Source: Hyphomonadaceae bacterium (lineage in GTDB: Bacteria; Pseudomonadota; Alphaproteobacteria; Caulobacterales; Hyphomonadaceae). Taken from it: 64,000 bases of DNA. The stretch spans positions 62,001 to 126,000 of the forward strand of contig JANSYM010000008.1 of NCBI GenBank assembly GCA_024742355.1, read 5' to 3'. Positions within the stretch are counted from its first letter, which is position 1, and each line of letters begins with the position of its first letter. The notes under the pieces were generated by a model, which searched no databases, had not been told where the DNA came from, and saw only the letters and a program-made list of their open reading frames with translations. The translations under genes and the position numbers were made by a program. This document shows positions 19,146 to 31,516 of the stretch, in pieces.

Positions 19146-21041
19146 ATGAATCGCGTTGGAATTATCGCACTTTTGGGCATTGCCGCAGCTGGATGCAGTG
19201 CGCCGGAAACTGAAGTGGATACGGGCGAAGACACCGAAATTGTCGAAGGCGAAACGGTCGTCGAGCGAACCCCGACCAAGAACGCCTATTTCGGCGATTT
19301 GCACGTCCATACGCGCAACAGTTTTGATGCTTACATCTTCGCGACACGGCGCACACCGGATGATGCGTATCGCTTCGCCAAGGGTGAGGTCATTCCGCAT
19401 GATGCCGGCTATGAAATCCAGCTCGATGGCCCACCGCTGGACTTTCTCGCGGTGACCGATCACGGCGAATATCTCGGCGTGATCCCATTCATGGATGATC
19501 CGAACCACCCTCTGTCCAAGACCATGACCGCGCAGGCCGCGTTCGGCGATGATGCAGCGGCCTCGGCTGAAACCTTCCAGAATATCGGCATCTCTTTCGT
19601 CATCGGACAACCGATCGAAGAGATTCGCGACCAGGAACATATGAACCAGATCTGGGCCCAGACCATCAATGCTGCCGAGCGCCACAATGATCCGGGTACG
19701 TTCACGACTTTTGCCGGATATGAGTTCACAGCGATGACGATTGTCAGCCAGGAAGCTGGCGCTGCAGCCAACCTCCACCGCAACGTTATTTTCCGCGATG
19801 CAGCGCCCGACCAGGTCTTCTCGACCCTCGATTCGACCAATCCGGAAGACCTCTGGGCGTGGATGGACGGTCAACGTGAAGCCGGAATTGATGTGCTCGC
19901 CATCCCGCATAATTCAAACAGCTCAAATGGCGAGATGTTCGCGCTTCAGACCTATGATGGCGCGCCACTGACCGAGGACTATGCTGTCACCCGGCTGCGC
20001 AACGAGCCGATCGTCGAGATGACGCAGATCAAAGGCACATCGGAAACCCATCCCAGCCTGTCGCCAAATGACGAATGGGCGAATTTCGAACAGTATGACT
20101 ATTTTATCGGCAGCTCCGCAAAGTCGACCGTCAATGAGGGGGACTTTGTGCGTCCTTCGCTGGCCCGAGGCCTGGCGCTCGCTGAAAGCCTGGGCGCCAA
20201 TCCCTACGAGTTTGGCTTTATCGGTTCGAGTGACACCCATATTGCCGCGGCGACGCTGCGCGAGGACACACATTGGGGCAAGTTCCCGACCGATGGTGCC
20301 AATCCACAATCGCGCAGTTCAGTGCCGCCCGAGGGTTATACAGACTGGGCGGACGTGCCCAATGCAACCGACCGGCGCATCCTGACAGGGGCGAAATTCA
20401 GTGCTTCGGGCCTGGTGGGCGTCTGGGCCGAATCGAATACGCGCGACGACCTGTTTGACGGGATGCGCAACCGCGAAACATTCGGCACCTCCGGTCCGCG
20501 CATGAAAGTGCGCCTGTTTGCCGGCGACTATGATGCCAGCATTCTCGACGCGGCAGACCTGCTCGACCAAGCTTACGTGAACGGTGTCCCTATGGGCGGC
20601 AATCTCGTCACCTCTGAAGGCGAGGCACCAAGCCTGCTCGCCTGGGCTGTCCAAGACCCCCTGTCCGCGCCTTTGCAGAGGCTGCAGGTCATCAAGGTCT
20701 GGGCCGAGGATGGAGCTGCGCGTGAAGCCGTATACGATGTCGCTTGCTCGGATGGTAGCACGCCAGATCCGCAGACTCATCGGTGCGCCGATAATGGCGC
20801 ATCTGTAGATATTTCGACCTGTGCGACCGAGCCTGGCACCGGGTCCGGTGAACTCAAGGCCGTGTGGCAGGACCCGTCCTACGACCCGGACCAGGTCAGC
20901 GCCTATTATGTGCGCGTGCTCGAAAATCCGACGTGCCGCTGGAGCACCTGGGACGCGGTTCGCGCGGGGACGCCGCCGAATCCGAACCTGCCAACGACTT
21001 TGCAGGAACGGGCCTGGTCGTCACCAATCTGGGTCGACTGA
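19146..21041 (+). CDS. DUF3604 domain lipoprotein (paralogue)
   Basis: Signal peptide/lipobox GIAAAGC; YFGDLHVHTRNSFDAYIFATRRTPDDAYRFAKGE; start reassigned to ATG 19146. Confidence 0.85.
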   Translation: MNRVGIIALLGIAAAGCSAPETEVDTGEDTEIVEGETVVERTPTKNAYFGDLHVHTRNSFDAYIFATRRTPDDAYRFAKGEVIPHDAGYEIQLDGPPLDFLAVTDHGEYLGVIPFMDDPNHPLSKTMTAQAAFGDDAAASAETFQNIGISFVIGQPIEEIRDQEHMNQIWAQTINAAERHNDPGTFTTFAGYEFTAMTIVSQEAGAAANLHRNVIFRDAAPDQVFSTLDSTNPEDLWAWMDGQREAGIDVLAIPHNSNSSNGEMFALQTYDGAPLTEDYAVTRLRNEPIVEMTQIKGTSETHPSLSPNDEWANFEQYDYFIGSSAKSTVNEGDFVRPSLARGLALAESLGANPYEFGFIGSSDTHIAAATLREDTHWGKFPTDGANPQSRSSVPPEGYTDWADVPNATDRRILTGAKFSASGLVGVWAESNTRDDLFDGMRNRETFGTSGPRMKVRLFAGDYDASILDAADLLDQAYVNGVPMGGNLVTSEGEAPSLLAWAVQDPLSAPLQRLQVIKVWAEDGAAREAVYDVACSDGSTPDPQTHRCADNGASVDISTCATEPGTGSGELKAVWQDPSYDPDQVSAYYVRVLENPTCRWSTWDAVRAGTPPNPNLPTTLQERAWSSPIWVD

Positions 21042-21098
21042 TCACGTCGCCAGTTAAGTCATTGCACCGAACCAATCGCTGAGCGATAGATCGCGGCC

Positions 21099-22262
21099 AT
21101 GAGCACCTATCCGATTGTCCGCGACCTGCTCGCGCAACTGATTGCGTTCGACACCACGTCGCGCCTGTCCAACCTGGCTTTGATCGAGTGGATCGAACAC
21201 CGCCTGGAACCGCTTGGCGCCGTATGCCGGCGCATTCCGAACAAGGAAGGCACGAAAGCCAATCTCTGGGTCCGGATCGGTCCGGATGTACCGGGCGGCA
21301 TCGTCTTGTCAGGTCATACGGATGTTGTCCCCGTCGATGGTCAGGATTGGCACACAGACCCGTTCGCGCTGACCGAGCGTGATGGTCTGCTCTATGGTCG
21401 CGGCACCTGCGATATGAAAGGCTTCGTCGCCCTGTGCCTGGCTTACGCGCCAGCATTTGCGAACCTGAACCTGTCCAAGCCAATCCATTTTGCCTTTTCC
21501 TATGATGAGGAAGTCGGGTGCCAGGGCGCACCCGACATGATCGCGCAGATTGTGGCGCATGGGGCGCGACCGGATGCCGTATGGGTCGGTGAGCCGTCGC
21601 TCTGGCAAGTCGTGTCAGGGCACAAAGGGATCATGGTGACCGAGGTCGACGTCTACGGGCATGAGGCGCATTCTAGTTCGCCATATCTCGGCGTTTCCGC
21701 GAATGGTATCGCGGTCGACCTGATGAGCGTGCTGCGACGGATCGAGAAGGAACTCGCCGAACAAGGCCCACCAGACTCCCCTTTCGACCCGCCCTACCCG
21801 ACACTCACGATTGGTGAAATCCGGGGTGGAACCGCGCATAATATCCTGGCGCGACATTGCCATTTTGGGTTCGATCTACGCTGTCCACCCGGCTTCGCGC
21901 CCGACGCAATACTGGCGCCGTTCTTTGCCGCCGTTGACGCCGCGAATGAGGATTTGAAACTGCGCTTTCCAGAGAGTGGCGTCGCGGTTCACAGAATTTC
22001 CAATGTGCCGCCGCTGGCACCCGATCCGGACAATTCCGCCGAGCGCCTCGTCCGCGCCCTCACCGGCGACAATGCGCTGCGTGCGGTCGCATATGCCACC
22101 GAAGCGGGTCAGTTCCATGCGGCTGGTCTGCCATCTGTCATTTGCGGCCCGGGCTCAATTGATCAGGCACACAAGCCGAATGAGTACATCGACCCTGCGC
22201 AGCTCGAACAGGGTGTCGTCATCTTTGACAAACTGATCGAGCACCTGTCAGCTGGCGGCTAA
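21099..22262 (+). CDS. argE: Acetylornithine deacetylase (M20 family)
   Basis: GIVLSGHTDVVPVDGQDWHTDPFALTERDGLLYGRGTCDMKGFVA, FSYDEEVGCQGA, ATEAGQFHAAGLPSVICGPG. Confidence 0.88.
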   Translation: MSTYPIVRDLLAQLIAFDTTSRLSNLALIEWIEHRLEPLGAVCRRIPNKEGTKANLWVRIGPDVPGGIVLSGHTDVVPVDGQDWHTDPFALTERDGLLYGRGTCDMKGFVALCLAYAPAFANLNLSKPIHFAFSYDEEVGCQGAPDMIAQIVAHGARPDAVWVGEPSLWQVVSGHKGIMVTEVDVYGHEAHSSSPYLGVSANGIAVDLMSVLRRIEKELAEQGPPDSPFDPPYPTLTIGEIRGGTAHNILARHCHFGFDLRCPPGFAPDAILAPFFAAVDAANEDLKLRFPESGVAVHRISNVPPLAPDPDNSAERLVRALTGDNALRAVAYATEAGQFHAAGLPSVICGPGSIDQAHKPNEYIDPAQLEQGVVIFDKLIEHLSAGG

Positions 22263-22487
22263 CCAGGGCACGACAATGAAATGCGCGAGCGCGGTCAGGA
22301 CCACGGCCCCGATCGTCGCCCAGATCGCCTTCTTCTTGATCATCGGCTCCTTGGGCGCGCCTTCTTCGGTGCCTTCAACCACTTCACCGTCATCTTCGAA
22401 CTGACCCTGCACACCAATCGGCAGGACGCAGAAGAAGCTCAGCCACCATGAGATGACAAAGACGACGAGGGCACCAACAGGATCCAT
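22248..22487 (-). CDS. DUF1467 family small membrane protein
   Basis: Two TM segments, ISWWLSFFCVLPIGVQ motif, position beside mce/rnj in the nuo-linked cluster. Confidence 0.75.
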   Translation of the reverse strand: MDPVGALVVFVISWWLSFFCVLPIGVQGQFEDDGEVVEGTEEGAPKEPMIKKKAIWATIGAVVLTALAHFIVVPWLAAS

Positions 22488-22919
22488 CTAGTGCGCCCCG
22501 TCCTTCGGGGTTTCCATCAACTCAATCAGAACACCATTTGAGTTTTTGGGATGGATGAAGATGATCATCGTTCCATGAGCGCCAATGCGCGGCTCGCCGA
22601 GCACGGTGGCGCCGCGGTCATTCATGACGCGCACCGCCTCATCGATATCGTCCACTTCGAAACAGACATGATGCTGGCCGCCTTTTGGATTCTTGGCGAT
22701 GAAATTGTGGATCGGGCTCTGCTCATTAAGCGGCTCAATCAATTCGATCTGGCTGTTTGGCAGGTTCACAAAACAGACCTTCACACCTTGCGCCGGCATG
22801 TCGAACGGTTCGGTGATATCAGTTGCGCCATACAGCGTACGATAGGTCTCCATCGCTTCCTCGATATCGGGCACGGCAACGCCGACATGATTGAGCGGAC
22901 CGATTTTGAACTCAGACAT
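22488..22919 (-). CDS. mce: Methylmalonyl-CoA epimerase
   Basis: LNHVGVAVPDIEEAMETYRTLYGA, GQHHVCFEVDDIDEAV, GVLIELMETP. Confidence 0.9.
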   Translation of the reverse strand: MSEFKIGPLNHVGVAVPDIEEAMETYRTLYGATDITEPFDMPAQGVKVCFVNLPNSQIELIEPLNEQSPIHNFIAKNPKGGQHHVCFEVDDIDEAVRVMNDRGATVLGEPRIGAHGTMIIFIHPKNSNGVLIELMETPKDGAH

Positions 22920-22935
22920 CGTAACTCTCCTTGGT

Positions 22936-24621
22936 TCAGACCCTTAGCACACTGACATCGACCAGCGGCTTGCGACCGAAAGTCCGCTCGCAGGATTTCT
23001 TGACGGCGCGGGCGAGCGTGCGCTCGACTTCTTCATCATCCTGGCGTTTGCGGCGCTTCATCTTGTTCATCGCCTCTTCAACCGCTTCATCGACATCGAT
23101 CAAGCTCTCATCGGCGGTACTGCCGTCCATTTCGGACAGGCCGCGCGCCGTCAGCAATGGACCATCGACCAGATCGCCATTCTCATCAATCGCAACCGCG
23201 ACACTGACATAGCCCCAATTGGCGAGCGCGCGGCGCTCGCGAATGCCTTCGCTTTCCGCCGGTACAAGCCGATTGCCATCCAGATACAGGCGGCCATTCG
23301 GCACCGTGTCGATAGTCCTGGCATCGCCCGGCGCAAGGCGAATGAGATCGCCATTTCGAGGTGTCACGGCATCGCTGACCTGCAGGCTTTTGGCGTAGGC
23401 CGCGTGTTCGACAATATGGCGCCGCTCACCATGTACGGGAACGGCAATCTTCGGGCGCACCCACTGGTACATCCGGCGCAACTCGTCTCTTGCGGGGTGT
23501 CCAGACACGTGAATAGGCCCCTCGGTCATCTTGTCGGAGATGATCCGGACGCCCTTCTCAGCGAGGGCATTCTGCATGTCGAATATGCCCTTTTCATTGC
23601 CGGGAATGACCCGGCTGGAGAAGATGACCGTGTCCCCCTCACCGAGACTGATATGGCGATGATCATCGCGGGCGATACGCCCAAGCGCCGCACGTGCTTC
23701 GCCTTGCGATCCGGTGCACAGGAATAGAAGGTTGTCATCCGGCAAGCTGCCCGCCTGGTCCTCGCTGATCAGGTCCGGCATGTCCTTGATCACACCCGTC
23801 GCCACCGCCGCATCGGTAATCTTGTGCATGCTACGCCCGACCAGGCAGACACTTCGTCCGGCCTGTCGCGCTGCTTCGATCACGCTGGCGACGCGCGCGA
23901 CATTTGAGGCAAACGTGGTGACGGCGATGCGGCCCGTCAGAGAGCCGATCAATTCAATCAGATTGTCGCGAACAACGCCTTCTGATCCACTTTCGCCCTC
24001 GACGAACACATTAGTGCTGTCGCAGACCATGGCCAGGACACCGTCTTCGCCTAGCTGGGTCAGCGCTTCCACATCGGTCGCACTGCCAAGCTGCGGATCG
24101 GGATCTATCTTCCAGTCGCCTGTGTGGAGAATGGTCCCGAGCGGCGTTTCCAGGGCCAGCGCATTCGGCTCCGGAATGGAATGCGTCAACGTGATGTAGC
24201 GGACCTTGAACGGCCCCGCCTCGACCTCTGCGCCGAGCGGGATCACATTGATACTGGTATGTTTCAGCCCGCGTTCGATCAGCTTGGCCTGAGCCAGGTG
24301 CGCTGTGAACGGCGTCGCGTAGATCGGCGCCCTGGTCTGCAGACGCGGAAGAATCAAACCGATCGCCCCGATATGATCCTCATGCGCGTGGGTCAGGAAA
24401 ATCGCGTCAATCTGATCGCCTTGATCTTCCAGGAAGGTCGGGTCAGGCGTTATCAGGTCAATGCCCGGCGTATCCTCGCCGCCGAATGTGACGCCGACAT
24501 CGATCAGGATCCAGCGCCGATTATGCGCCGGTCCATAGCCATAGGCGTTCAGGTTCATGCCGATCTCGCCGCATCCGCCCAAAGGCAGGAAGACGAGTTC
24601 AGCGTCTTTGGTTTTGCTCAT
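22936..24621 (-). CDS. rnj: Ribonuclease J
   Basis: LPLGGCGEIGMNLNAYGYG, FLTHAHEDHIGAIG, SGHPARDELRRMYQWVRPKIAVPVHGERRH. Confidence 0.93.
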   Translation of the reverse strand: MSKTKDAELVFLPLGGCGEIGMNLNAYGYGPAHNRRWILIDVGVTFGGEDTPGIDLITPDPTFLEDQGDQIDAIFLTHAHEDHIGAIGLILPRLQTRAPIYATPFTAHLAQAKLIERGLKHTSINVIPLGAEVEAGPFKVRYITLTHSIPEPNALALETPLGTILHTGDWKIDPDPQLGSATDVEALTQLGEDGVLAMVCDSTNVFVEGESGSEGVVRDNLIELIGSLTGRIAVTTFASNVARVASVIEAARQAGRSVCLVGRSMHKITDAAVATGVIKDMPDLISEDQAGSLPDDNLLFLCTGSQGEARAALGRIARDDHRHISLGEGDTVIFSSRVIPGNEKGIFDMQNALAEKGVRIISDKMTEGPIHVSGHPARDELRRMYQWVRPKIAVPVHGERRHIVEHAAYAKSLQVSDAVTPRNGDLIRLAPGDARTIDTVPNGRLYLDGNRLVPAESEGIRERRALANWGYVSVAVAIDENGDLVDGPLLTARGLSEMDGSTADESLIDVDEAVEEAMNKMKRRKRQDDEEVERTLARAVKKSCERTFGRKPLVDVSVLRV

Positions 24622-24630
24622 GAGCCCCGT

Positions 24631-25404
24631 TTAGTCTTTCTTGTTCCGGCGATAGACCTCTAGCAGGCCGACCTCCATCAAACTCTGATCAAAATGATCG
24701 ATTGTTTCGCTCGCCCCTTCGAACAGGGACGCGACGCCGCCCGTCGCGATAACTTTCAATGGCGCGCCATACTCGTCTTTTACCCGGCGTATCAGGCCAT
24801 CAATCAGATCGACATAGCCCCAAAACACACCTGACTGCATGGCCGAAACCGTATCCTGACCGATCACTTGCGGCGGTTTCTGAATGGCGATCCGTGGCAA
24901 TTGCGCGGCCGCATCATGCAGAGCCCGCATGGACAGGTTGATGCCCGGGGAAATGATACCGCCCTCAAACCCGCCATCAGGACCGACAATATCGAACGTC
25001 GTTGCCGTGCCACTATCGATGACGATCTTGGCGCCCTGGTAAAGCTGATGCGCCCCGATGGCGGCGACCAGGCGGTCCGCTCCGACCTGTTCTGGCCGGC
25101 GAATGCGGATCGGCACACCCAGCTTGACTTCAGGATCACCGACAAACATCGGCTCGGCATCAATGTATCGTCGTGACAGGTTGCGGAAATTGAACTTTGC
25201 CTGCGGCACCACGGTCGAGATGATGCAGCCTTTGATCTGGTTCAGATCCATTCCGTCCAGACGCATCAAGGTGCCGAGCCAGACAGCATGATCGTCGGCG
25301 GTGCGCGTTGCATCCGTCGAGCTGCGCCAGCTGGCGCGCCAGGTTTCGCCATCGTGAAGCGCGAAAACCGTGTTCGTGTTGCCGACATCAATGACCAAAA
25401 GCAT
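24631..25404 (-). CDS. coaX: Type III pantothenate kinase
   Basis: [45 protein letters not shown]. Confidence 0.94.
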   Translation of the reverse strand: MLLVIDVGNTNTVFALHDGETWRASWRSSTDATRTADDHAVWLGTLMRLDGMDLNQIKGCIISTVVPQAKFNFRNLSRRYIDAEPMFVGDPEVKLGVPIRIRRPEQVGADRLVAAIGAHQLYQGAKIVIDSGTATTFDIVGPDGGFEGGIISPGINLSMRALHDAAAQLPRIAIQKPPQVIGQDTVSAMQSGVFWGYVDLIDGLIRRVKDEYGAPLKVIATGGVASLFEGASETIDHFDQSLMEVGLLEVYRRNKKD

Positions 25405-26144
25405 CAGTCTACTTGCCTCACCAAATCTACGTCACCGGCCCTTATGGTCTGTCTCGAGCCATCGGGCAAACGCAAGTTCAGCCCGCCATCTGGCGCGAGC
25501 CCTTCAAACACGCCCTGAACGCGGCGATCGTGGGGGCCAGCCTCGATTATCTGTCCCAGCCCTTCGGCATGGCGTAACCAGTCTTCGAGCAATTGCTCGA
25601 AATTATTCCGGGCCTGCGTGACGCGCTGATCGAGGTTGGTGCGCAAATCGTCGAGCACATGTTCCGGCGCGACAGCGGCCGGCGCGCCTTGTTCGACGAG
25701 CGAGGTCGACGCCTGCTCGAAGACCGCAGGCGCGTGCTGCACATTGATACCCATGCCGAGCGCAATCCAGACGACCCCATTGGTCTCGCCAGATTCGGTC
25801 AGGATGCCGCAAATCTTGGCACGATCGATGCGCACATCATTCGGCCATTTCAGCTTGGCGTCGAGATCGGGCACCACTCGCGTGCAGGCGTCTCGCACCG
25901 CGAGGGCGGCGGCGAAGGGGATGCGGCTGGCAACCGTCAGGCCGCCAGGCTCGGGAAACAAGACCGTCGTGAAAAGGTTGCCAGTCGGCGATACCCAGTT
26001 CCGCCCGAGGCGCCCGCGCCCGGCGGTTTGCTGGCGTGCTGCAATCCAGACGGCAGAGGTTTCCCCGCCGCGCGCACGGCGTTTGGCTTCTTCGCTGGTG
26101 CTGTCTATCTCATCGTACCAGTAAACTGGTGCGTGCTGGATCAC
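25404..26144 (-). CDS. birA: Biotin--[acetyl-CoA-carboxylase] ligase
   Basis: [45 protein letters not shown]. Confidence 0.93.
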   Translation of the reverse strand: MIQHAPVYWYDEIDSTSEEAKRRARGGETSAVWIAARQQTAGRGRLGRNWVSPTGNLFTTVLFPEPGGLTVASRIPFAAALAVRDACTRVVPDLDAKLKWPNDVRIDRAKICGILTESGETNGVVWIALGMGINVQHAPAVFEQASTSLVEQGAPAAVAPEHVLDDLRTNLDQRVTQARNNFEQLLEDWLRHAEGLGQIIEAGPHDRRVQGVFEGLAPDGGLNLRLPDGSRQTIRAGDVDLVRQVD

Positions 26145-27571
26145 GAGATCAGGCTCGCGGCAACCGATGCGGCGAGTTCGCTGAGCGGCGCCACCAGGAT
26201 CAACAGGGCGACACTGATCAGAGCCGTCAGATAGACTGTACCGGTGACCCAGCCATCGACCGGTTCAAAGTCCTCGGCACGCTCGTCAAACCACATGATT
26301 TTGACGATGCGCAGATAGTAATACATCGCGATCACGGAACTCAGAACCAGGATGATGACCAGAGGCAACATTCCGGAATCAACGCCTGCCTGAATGACCG
26401 CCAGCTTGCCCAGGAAGCCAAATGCGAGCGGGAAGCCTGAAACAGAAATCAGCAGGACCGTCAGCGCGGCGGCGAGGCCGGGTTGGCGCCGGACAAGGCC
26501 TGCAAGCTCATTGATATCCTCAACCATGCCGCCCTCTCGGCGCATCGACAGGACACCGCCAAACAGACCGAGCGAGGCGATGACATAAGCGGTCATGAAG
26601 ATCAGCAGAGAACCAGCGCCATATTGAACGCCCGCGGCGACCGCGACCAGCGCATAGCCCATATTGGCGATCGACGAATAGCCGAGCAGGCGTTTCAGAT
26701 TGGTCTGCGGCAGCGCGCCAAACGCGCCAATGATCATTGAAGCAGCGGCGATAATCGCGACAATCATCTGCCAGTTCTCGAAGGCCAGGGCCTGTGGGAA
26801 GGCGGTGAACATAACGATCGCAAACACAACCATGCTGGCCATTTTCGGGGCCGTGGCAAAAAAGGCGACCACCGGGCTCGGTGAGCCTTCATAGACATCT
26901 GGCGTCCAGACATGCATCGGCGCGGCGGAGACTTTGAAGGCCAGCCCGGTAATCATCAGCACCATGCCGAACAGGAAGCCCATGCTCGGCTCAGCGTCGG
27001 CGACGATTTCGTAGCTGGTGCTACCTGAGAATCCATAAACCAGTGACATGCCGTAGAGCAGCAAGCCGGAGGCAAGCGCGCCGAGGACAAAGTATTTCAG
27101 GCCCGCTTCGGCTGAGCGTGGGCTGTCACGGTGGAACGAGGCCAGCACGTAAGAGGAAAGGCTGAGCGTTTCGACGCCAAGATACAGCGTCATGAAGTTT
27201 GCCGAGGACAGGATCACACCCATGCCAAGCGCTGCGAAGATCACCAGCAATGAATACTCATAACGCAGCGTCTCGTGGCGGCGCAGGAACCCTTCGGCCA
27301 TAAGCAGCGCGACACCGCCGCATGCGAAGCTCACGACTTTCGCGAAATTGGCAAAACTGGAGGTTTCGACCAGACCGTCAAATGCCCGGCCGCCGTCCCA
27401 GTAATATCCCGCCAGCACTGCAGCGGCGAACAGGACAAGTGCGCCAAACTTGAAGGACAGGCCATTGAAGCGATCGCCGAGAAAGGCACCGATGGTGACG
27501 CCCAGAAGACCTGCTGCAGCGAGCAGGACTTCAGGCGCGATCGTGGTCAGAATGGTCTCAAGATCAAACAT
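26141..27571 (-). CDS. nuoN: NADH-quinone oxidoreductase subunit N
   Basis: Antiporter-like subunit; [35 protein letters not shown]. Confidence 0.95.
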   Translation of the reverse strand: MFDLETILTTIAPEVLLAAAGLLGVTIGAFLGDRFNGLSFKFGALVLFAAAVLAGYYWDGGRAFDGLVETSSFANFAKVVSFACGGVALLMAEGFLRRHETLRYEYSLLVIFAALGMGVILSSANFMTLYLGVETLSLSSYVLASFHRDSPRSAEAGLKYFVLGALASGLLLYGMSLVYGFSGSTSYEIVADAEPSMGFLFGMVLMITGLAFKVSAAPMHVWTPDVYEGSPSPVVAFFATAPKMASMVVFAIVMFTAFPQALAFENWQMIVAIIAAASMIIGAFGALPQTNLKRLLGYSSIANMGYALVAVAAGVQYGAGSLLIFMTAYVIASLGLFGGVLSMRREGGMVEDINELAGLVRRQPGLAAALTVLLISVSGFPLAFGFLGKLAVIQAGVDSGMLPLVIILVLSSVIAMYYYLRIVKIMWFDERAEDFEPVDGWVTGTVYLTALISVALLILVAPLSELAASVAASLIS

Positions 27572-27576
27572 GATGC

Positions 27577-29067
27577 TTATCCTCCAGCCACTTGGGCGAG
27601 GGCGTTGAGTGAGGACTCACGCGTGATGTCGAAAATCAGGTTGGGCAGGATGCCGAGCAGGATCGTCCCGATGGCCAGAGGGATCAGGCAGATCAGCTCC
27701 TTGATATTCACATCCTGAATATTTTCGAGCTCCGGATTGGTAATCTCCCCAAACACGGTGCGACGGTAAAGCGTCAGCATGTAAACGGCTGAAAAGATCA
27801 CACCGAGCGCAGCGCCCGCGGCGGCCCAGGTGTTGGCCTGGAAGGCACCGACCATGGTCAGGATCTCACCCACAAAGCCACTGGTGCCCGGCAGGCCGAC
27901 ATTGGCCATGGTGAACAGCATGAACAGCGTTGCATAGACCGGCATGCGATGCACCAGTCCGCCATAGGCCGAGATGTCTCTGGTGTGCATCCGGTCATAA
28001 ACCACACCGACGATCAGGAACAGCGCACCAGAGATCAGACCGTGGCTGAGCATCTGGAACACGGCACCTTGCACACCAATCTCGGTGAACGAAAAGATGC
28101 CGAGCGTGACAAAGCCCATATGCGCCACCGATGAATAGGCGATGAGCTTCTTCATGTCCGTCTGACGCCAGGCCACGAGCGAAGCATAAACGATGGCAAT
28201 CACCGATATGGTGAAGACGAAGGGCTGGAACAGCACGCTGGCATCTGGGAACATTGGTAAGCTGAAGCGCAGGAAGCCATAGCCGCCCATTTTCAGCAGG
28301 ATACCCGCCAGGATGACCGAACCCGCCGTCGGCGCCTGCACGTGCGCATCCGGAAGCCAGGTATGGACCGGCCACATTGGAAGCTTCACAGCAAAGGACG
28401 CGAAGAATGCCAGCCAGAGCCAGGTTTGGGCCCCCTTGTCGAAACTGAATGTCTCGAGCAGCGCAATGTCTGAAGTCCCGGCGGTCAGGTACATGTAAAC
28501 CACTGCGGCCAGCATGAAGAGCGACCCGAGCAAGGTGTAGAGGAAGAACTTGAAGCTCGCATAGATACGATCAACGCCGCCCCAGACCCCGATAATGATG
28601 AACATCGGAATGAGACCGGCCTCGAAGAAGACATAGAACACGACCAGATCGAGCGCGCAGAACACACCAATCATGAACGTCTCCAGCACCAGGAAGGAGA
28701 CGACATATTCGGTCAGGCGGTGCTTGATCGAGCCAATGCTGGCTATCAGGGCAATTGGCGTCAGCAACGTGGTCAGCAGGATCAGCAGGACGGACATTCC
28801 ATCGACGCCCATCTTGTACTGAATGCCCTGGAACCAGTTCATTTCTTCGACCAGTTGGTACCCACTCGCCGATTGATCAAAACTCAGGAACATCACGATC
28901 GAGATCAGGAACGTGGCGATCGAGAACAGCAGACCGGCATACATGACGCGCTCGTCTTCGCTGCCATCGGCCCGAACCTGCGCACCGGTGAGCATCTTGA
29001 TCAACAGGATCAGGATCGCACCGACCAGTGGCGTAAACGTCACCGCAGAGAGAATTGCGAAATCCAT
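27577..29067 (-). CDS. nuoM: NADH-quinone oxidoreductase subunit M
   Basis: [38 protein letters not shown]. Confidence 0.95.
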   Translation of the reverse strand: MDFAILSAVTFTPLVGAILILLIKMLTGAQVRADGSEDERVMYAGLLFSIATFLISIVMFLSFDQSASGYQLVEEMNWFQGIQYKMGVDGMSVLLILLTTLLTPIALIASIGSIKHRLTEYVVSFLVLETFMIGVFCALDLVVFYVFFEAGLIPMFIIIGVWGGVDRIYASFKFFLYTLLGSLFMLAAVVYMYLTAGTSDIALLETFSFDKGAQTWLWLAFFASFAVKLPMWPVHTWLPDAHVQAPTAGSVILAGILLKMGGYGFLRFSLPMFPDASVLFQPFVFTISVIAIVYASLVAWRQTDMKKLIAYSSVAHMGFVTLGIFSFTEIGVQGAVFQMLSHGLISGALFLIVGVVYDRMHTRDISAYGGLVHRMPVYATLFMLFTMANVGLPGTSGFVGEILTMVGAFQANTWAAAGAALGVIFSAVYMLTLYRRTVFGEITNPELENIQDVNIKELICLIPLAIGTILLGILPNLIFDITRESSLNALAQVAGG

Positions 29068-31196
29068 TAGCCTGCGCCTCCGCTGCGCCAGAACAAGACT
29101 GCGCCGAAGATCAGGGCGGCCCCGATAATCACGAACGCATAATGATAGAGATATCCGGTGTGCATGGCTGACAGGCGCTTCGCGCCCCAGCGGACCACAG
29201 CAGCGACACCGTCCGGGCCGATGCCATCAACGACTTTCTTGTCGCCTTTCCAGAACGTGTTTCCGAGCCAGGCAGAGCCTTTGACCAGAGTGGCATTGTA
29301 GATCTCGTCGAAATACCACTTGTTTGCGAACAGGCTGTGCAGCGGGCCGCCAGACTTGGCGATCCGTTCACCAACACCGCGATTGAACAAGTAGGTGAAG
29401 GTGGCGAGAACGAAACCTGTCACGGTGACAACGAGTGGCGCCCAGAACACCCATTCCGGCACATTATACTTGTCTTTGAGGACCGTGTTTTCCTTGGCGG
29501 CGTAGATCGCACCATCCCAGAACGCTTTGTAATCGTGACCGACAAAGGCGTCGTAGAAATACCAACCCGCGAACACCGCACCGATGCTCAGCACGCCGAG
29601 CGGGATCAGCATGACCAGCGGCGACTCATGCGGGTCGCCGTGATGGTGATCATGACCGTGATCGTCTTCGCCATGCGCGTCATCGTGATGCGCGTGATCG
29701 ACCTCAGCCCGCGGACCGTGGAACGTCATGTAGACAAGGCGCCAGGAGTAGAAACTGGTCAGCAAGGCGGCAGCAAGACCGAACCAGAAGGCCATCTGCG
29801 CATACGGCACGCCATTCATCCCGCCGGCAAAGGCAGTTTCGATGATCGCGTCTTTCGAGAAGAAGCCGGACAGACCCCAGACGTGCGGCAGGCCGAGACC
29901 GATAATCGCAATCGTACCGATCATCATGGCGCCATAGGTCAGTGGCATATAGCGGGCAAAGCCGCCCATCTTGCGCATGTCCTGCTCATGGTGCGCGCCG
30001 TGGATGACCGAGCCCGCGCCGAGGAAGAGCAGCGCCTTGAAGAAGGCGTGTGTGAACAGGTGGAACATTGCCGCTTCATATGCGCCAACACCGGCCGCGA
30101 AGAACATGTAGCCGAGCTGCGAACAGGTCGAATAGGCAATCACGCGCTTGATGTCGTTTTGCGCCATGCCAACGGTTGCGGCGTAGAGCGCCGTAACCGC
30201 GCCGACGACGGTGATCATCGCTGCGGCTGCAGGTGCATATTCGTAAATCGGCGATACCAGGCAGACCAGATAGACCCCGGCGGTCACCATGGTCGCGGCA
30301 TGGATGAGTGCGGAGACTGGCGTCGGGCCTTCCATCGCGTCTGGCAGCCAGACGTGCAGGAAGAACTGCGCCGACTTTCCCATGGCACCGATGAACAGAA
30401 GCACGCCAATCAGTTCCAGCGCCGGAATGTTCCAGGCCAGGAATGGCACAACAATCTCTCGGACATGGCCAGCTTCAGCAAGCGCCAGCGGCACAAGCTC
30501 AGCATTCTCCTTGACCGCGGACAAGACGGGTTCAAGCTCGACCGAGCCGAACACCAGGAATATCGCCATGATCCCGAGCGCCAGGCCAAAGTCGCCGACC
30601 CGGTTGGTGACAAAGGCCTTGATCGCCGCGTCGTTCGGCGCCTTGTTCTGATACCAGAACCCGATCAGCAGGTAAGACGCGAGGCCAACCCCTTCCCAAC
30701 CGAAGAAAAGCTGAATGAAATTGTCGGCGGTCACCAGCATCAGCATGGTGAAGGTGAAGAGGGACAGATAGGAGAAGAAGCGCGCCTTGTGCGGGTCGTC
30801 TTCCATATAGCCCCAGCTATAGAGATGCACGAGGCCGGACACGCTGGTGATCACGGCCATCATGACGATGGAGAGGGCATCCACGCGGATCGCCCAGTCT
30901 GCCTGGAATTGGCCGACATCGATCCAGGTCATCAGCTTGATGACATGCTGGCCGACATAGTCTGCTGCATGGCCGGTATCAGCGGCGAGCGAGGCATGCT
31001 CGACATGGCCGGCGCCGCCAGCGCCTGAGGCGTAGACGAACAGTTGGTAGATCGAGAACAGACCGGCGAGGCCGACCGTTCCGGTCGTCACCACCATCGC
31101 ACCGCGATCTCCGATAAAGCGCTGGAACAGGCCGGCGATCAGGGCCGCCAGGCCAGGTCCGAGGACAATGAACGTGATGAAGTTGTCAGATAACAT
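29067..31196 (-). CDS. nuoL: NADH-quinone oxidoreductase subunit L
   Basis: [54 protein letters not shown]. Confidence 0.96.
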   Translation of the reverse strand: MLSDNFITFIVLGPGLAALIAGLFQRFIGDRGAMVVTTGTVGLAGLFSIYQLFVYASGAGGAGHVEHASLAADTGHAADYVGQHVIKLMTWIDVGQFQADWAIRVDALSIVMMAVITSVSGLVHLYSWGYMEDDPHKARFFSYLSLFTFTMLMLVTADNFIQLFFGWEGVGLASYLLIGFWYQNKAPNDAAIKAFVTNRVGDFGLALGIMAIFLVFGSVELEPVLSAVKENAELVPLALAEAGHVREIVVPFLAWNIPALELIGVLLFIGAMGKSAQFFLHVWLPDAMEGPTPVSALIHAATMVTAGVYLVCLVSPIYEYAPAAAAMITVVGAVTALYAATVGMAQNDIKRVIAYSTCSQLGYMFFAAGVGAYEAAMFHLFTHAFFKALLFLGAGSVIHGAHHEQDMRKMGGFARYMPLTYGAMMIGTIAIIGLGLPHVWGLSGFFSKDAIIETAFAGGMNGVPYAQMAFWFGLAAALLTSFYSWRLVYMTFHGPRAEVDHAHHDDAHGEDDHGHDHHHGDPHESPLVMLIPLGVLSIGAVFAGWYFYDAFVGHDYKAFWDGAIYAAKENTVLKDKYNVPEWVFWAPLVVTVTGFVLATFTYLFNRGVGERIAKSGGPLHSLFANKWYFDEIYNATLVKGSAWLGNTFWKGDKKVVDGIGPDGVAAVVRWGAKRLSAMHTGYLYHYAFVIIGAALIFGAVLFWRSGGAG

Positions 31197-31205
31197 GCTG
31201 CTCCC

Positions 31206-31514
31206 CTACCCCTTCATCAGGTCGACGCTCTCGACCGAAATGTCTCCGCGATTGCGGAAGTAAACCACCAGGATGGCCAGCCCGACCGCCGCCTCTGCTG
31301 CGGCCACTGTCAGAACGAGCATCGCGAAGATCTGGCCGGATATCGTGCCGGTGAAGACCGAAAACGCGACCAGGTTGATGTTGACCGAAAGCAAGATCAG
31401 CTCGATCGCCATCAGGATGACGATGATGTTCTTGCGGTTCACGAAAATGCCAACGACACCGATCGTGAACAGGATCGCCGAGATGGTCAGGAAGTGATTG
31501 ATCGTCAGGTCCAT
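31206..31514 (-). CDS. nuoK: NADH-quinone oxidoreductase subunit K
   Basis: [38 protein letters not shown]. Confidence 0.95.
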   Translation of the reverse strand: MDLTINHFLTISAILFTIGVVGIFVNRKNIIVILMAIELILLSVNINLVAFSVFTGTISGQIFAMLVLTVAAAEAAVGLAILVVYFRNRGDISVESVDLMKG

Positions 31515-31516
31515 GT

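Noticed and set aside
29337-31028. 563-aa plus-strand ORF antisense to nuoL
   Set aside because: Low-complexity His/Arg/Asp/Glu-rich translation, fully antisense to a confident nuoL; typical GC-rich shadow ORF.
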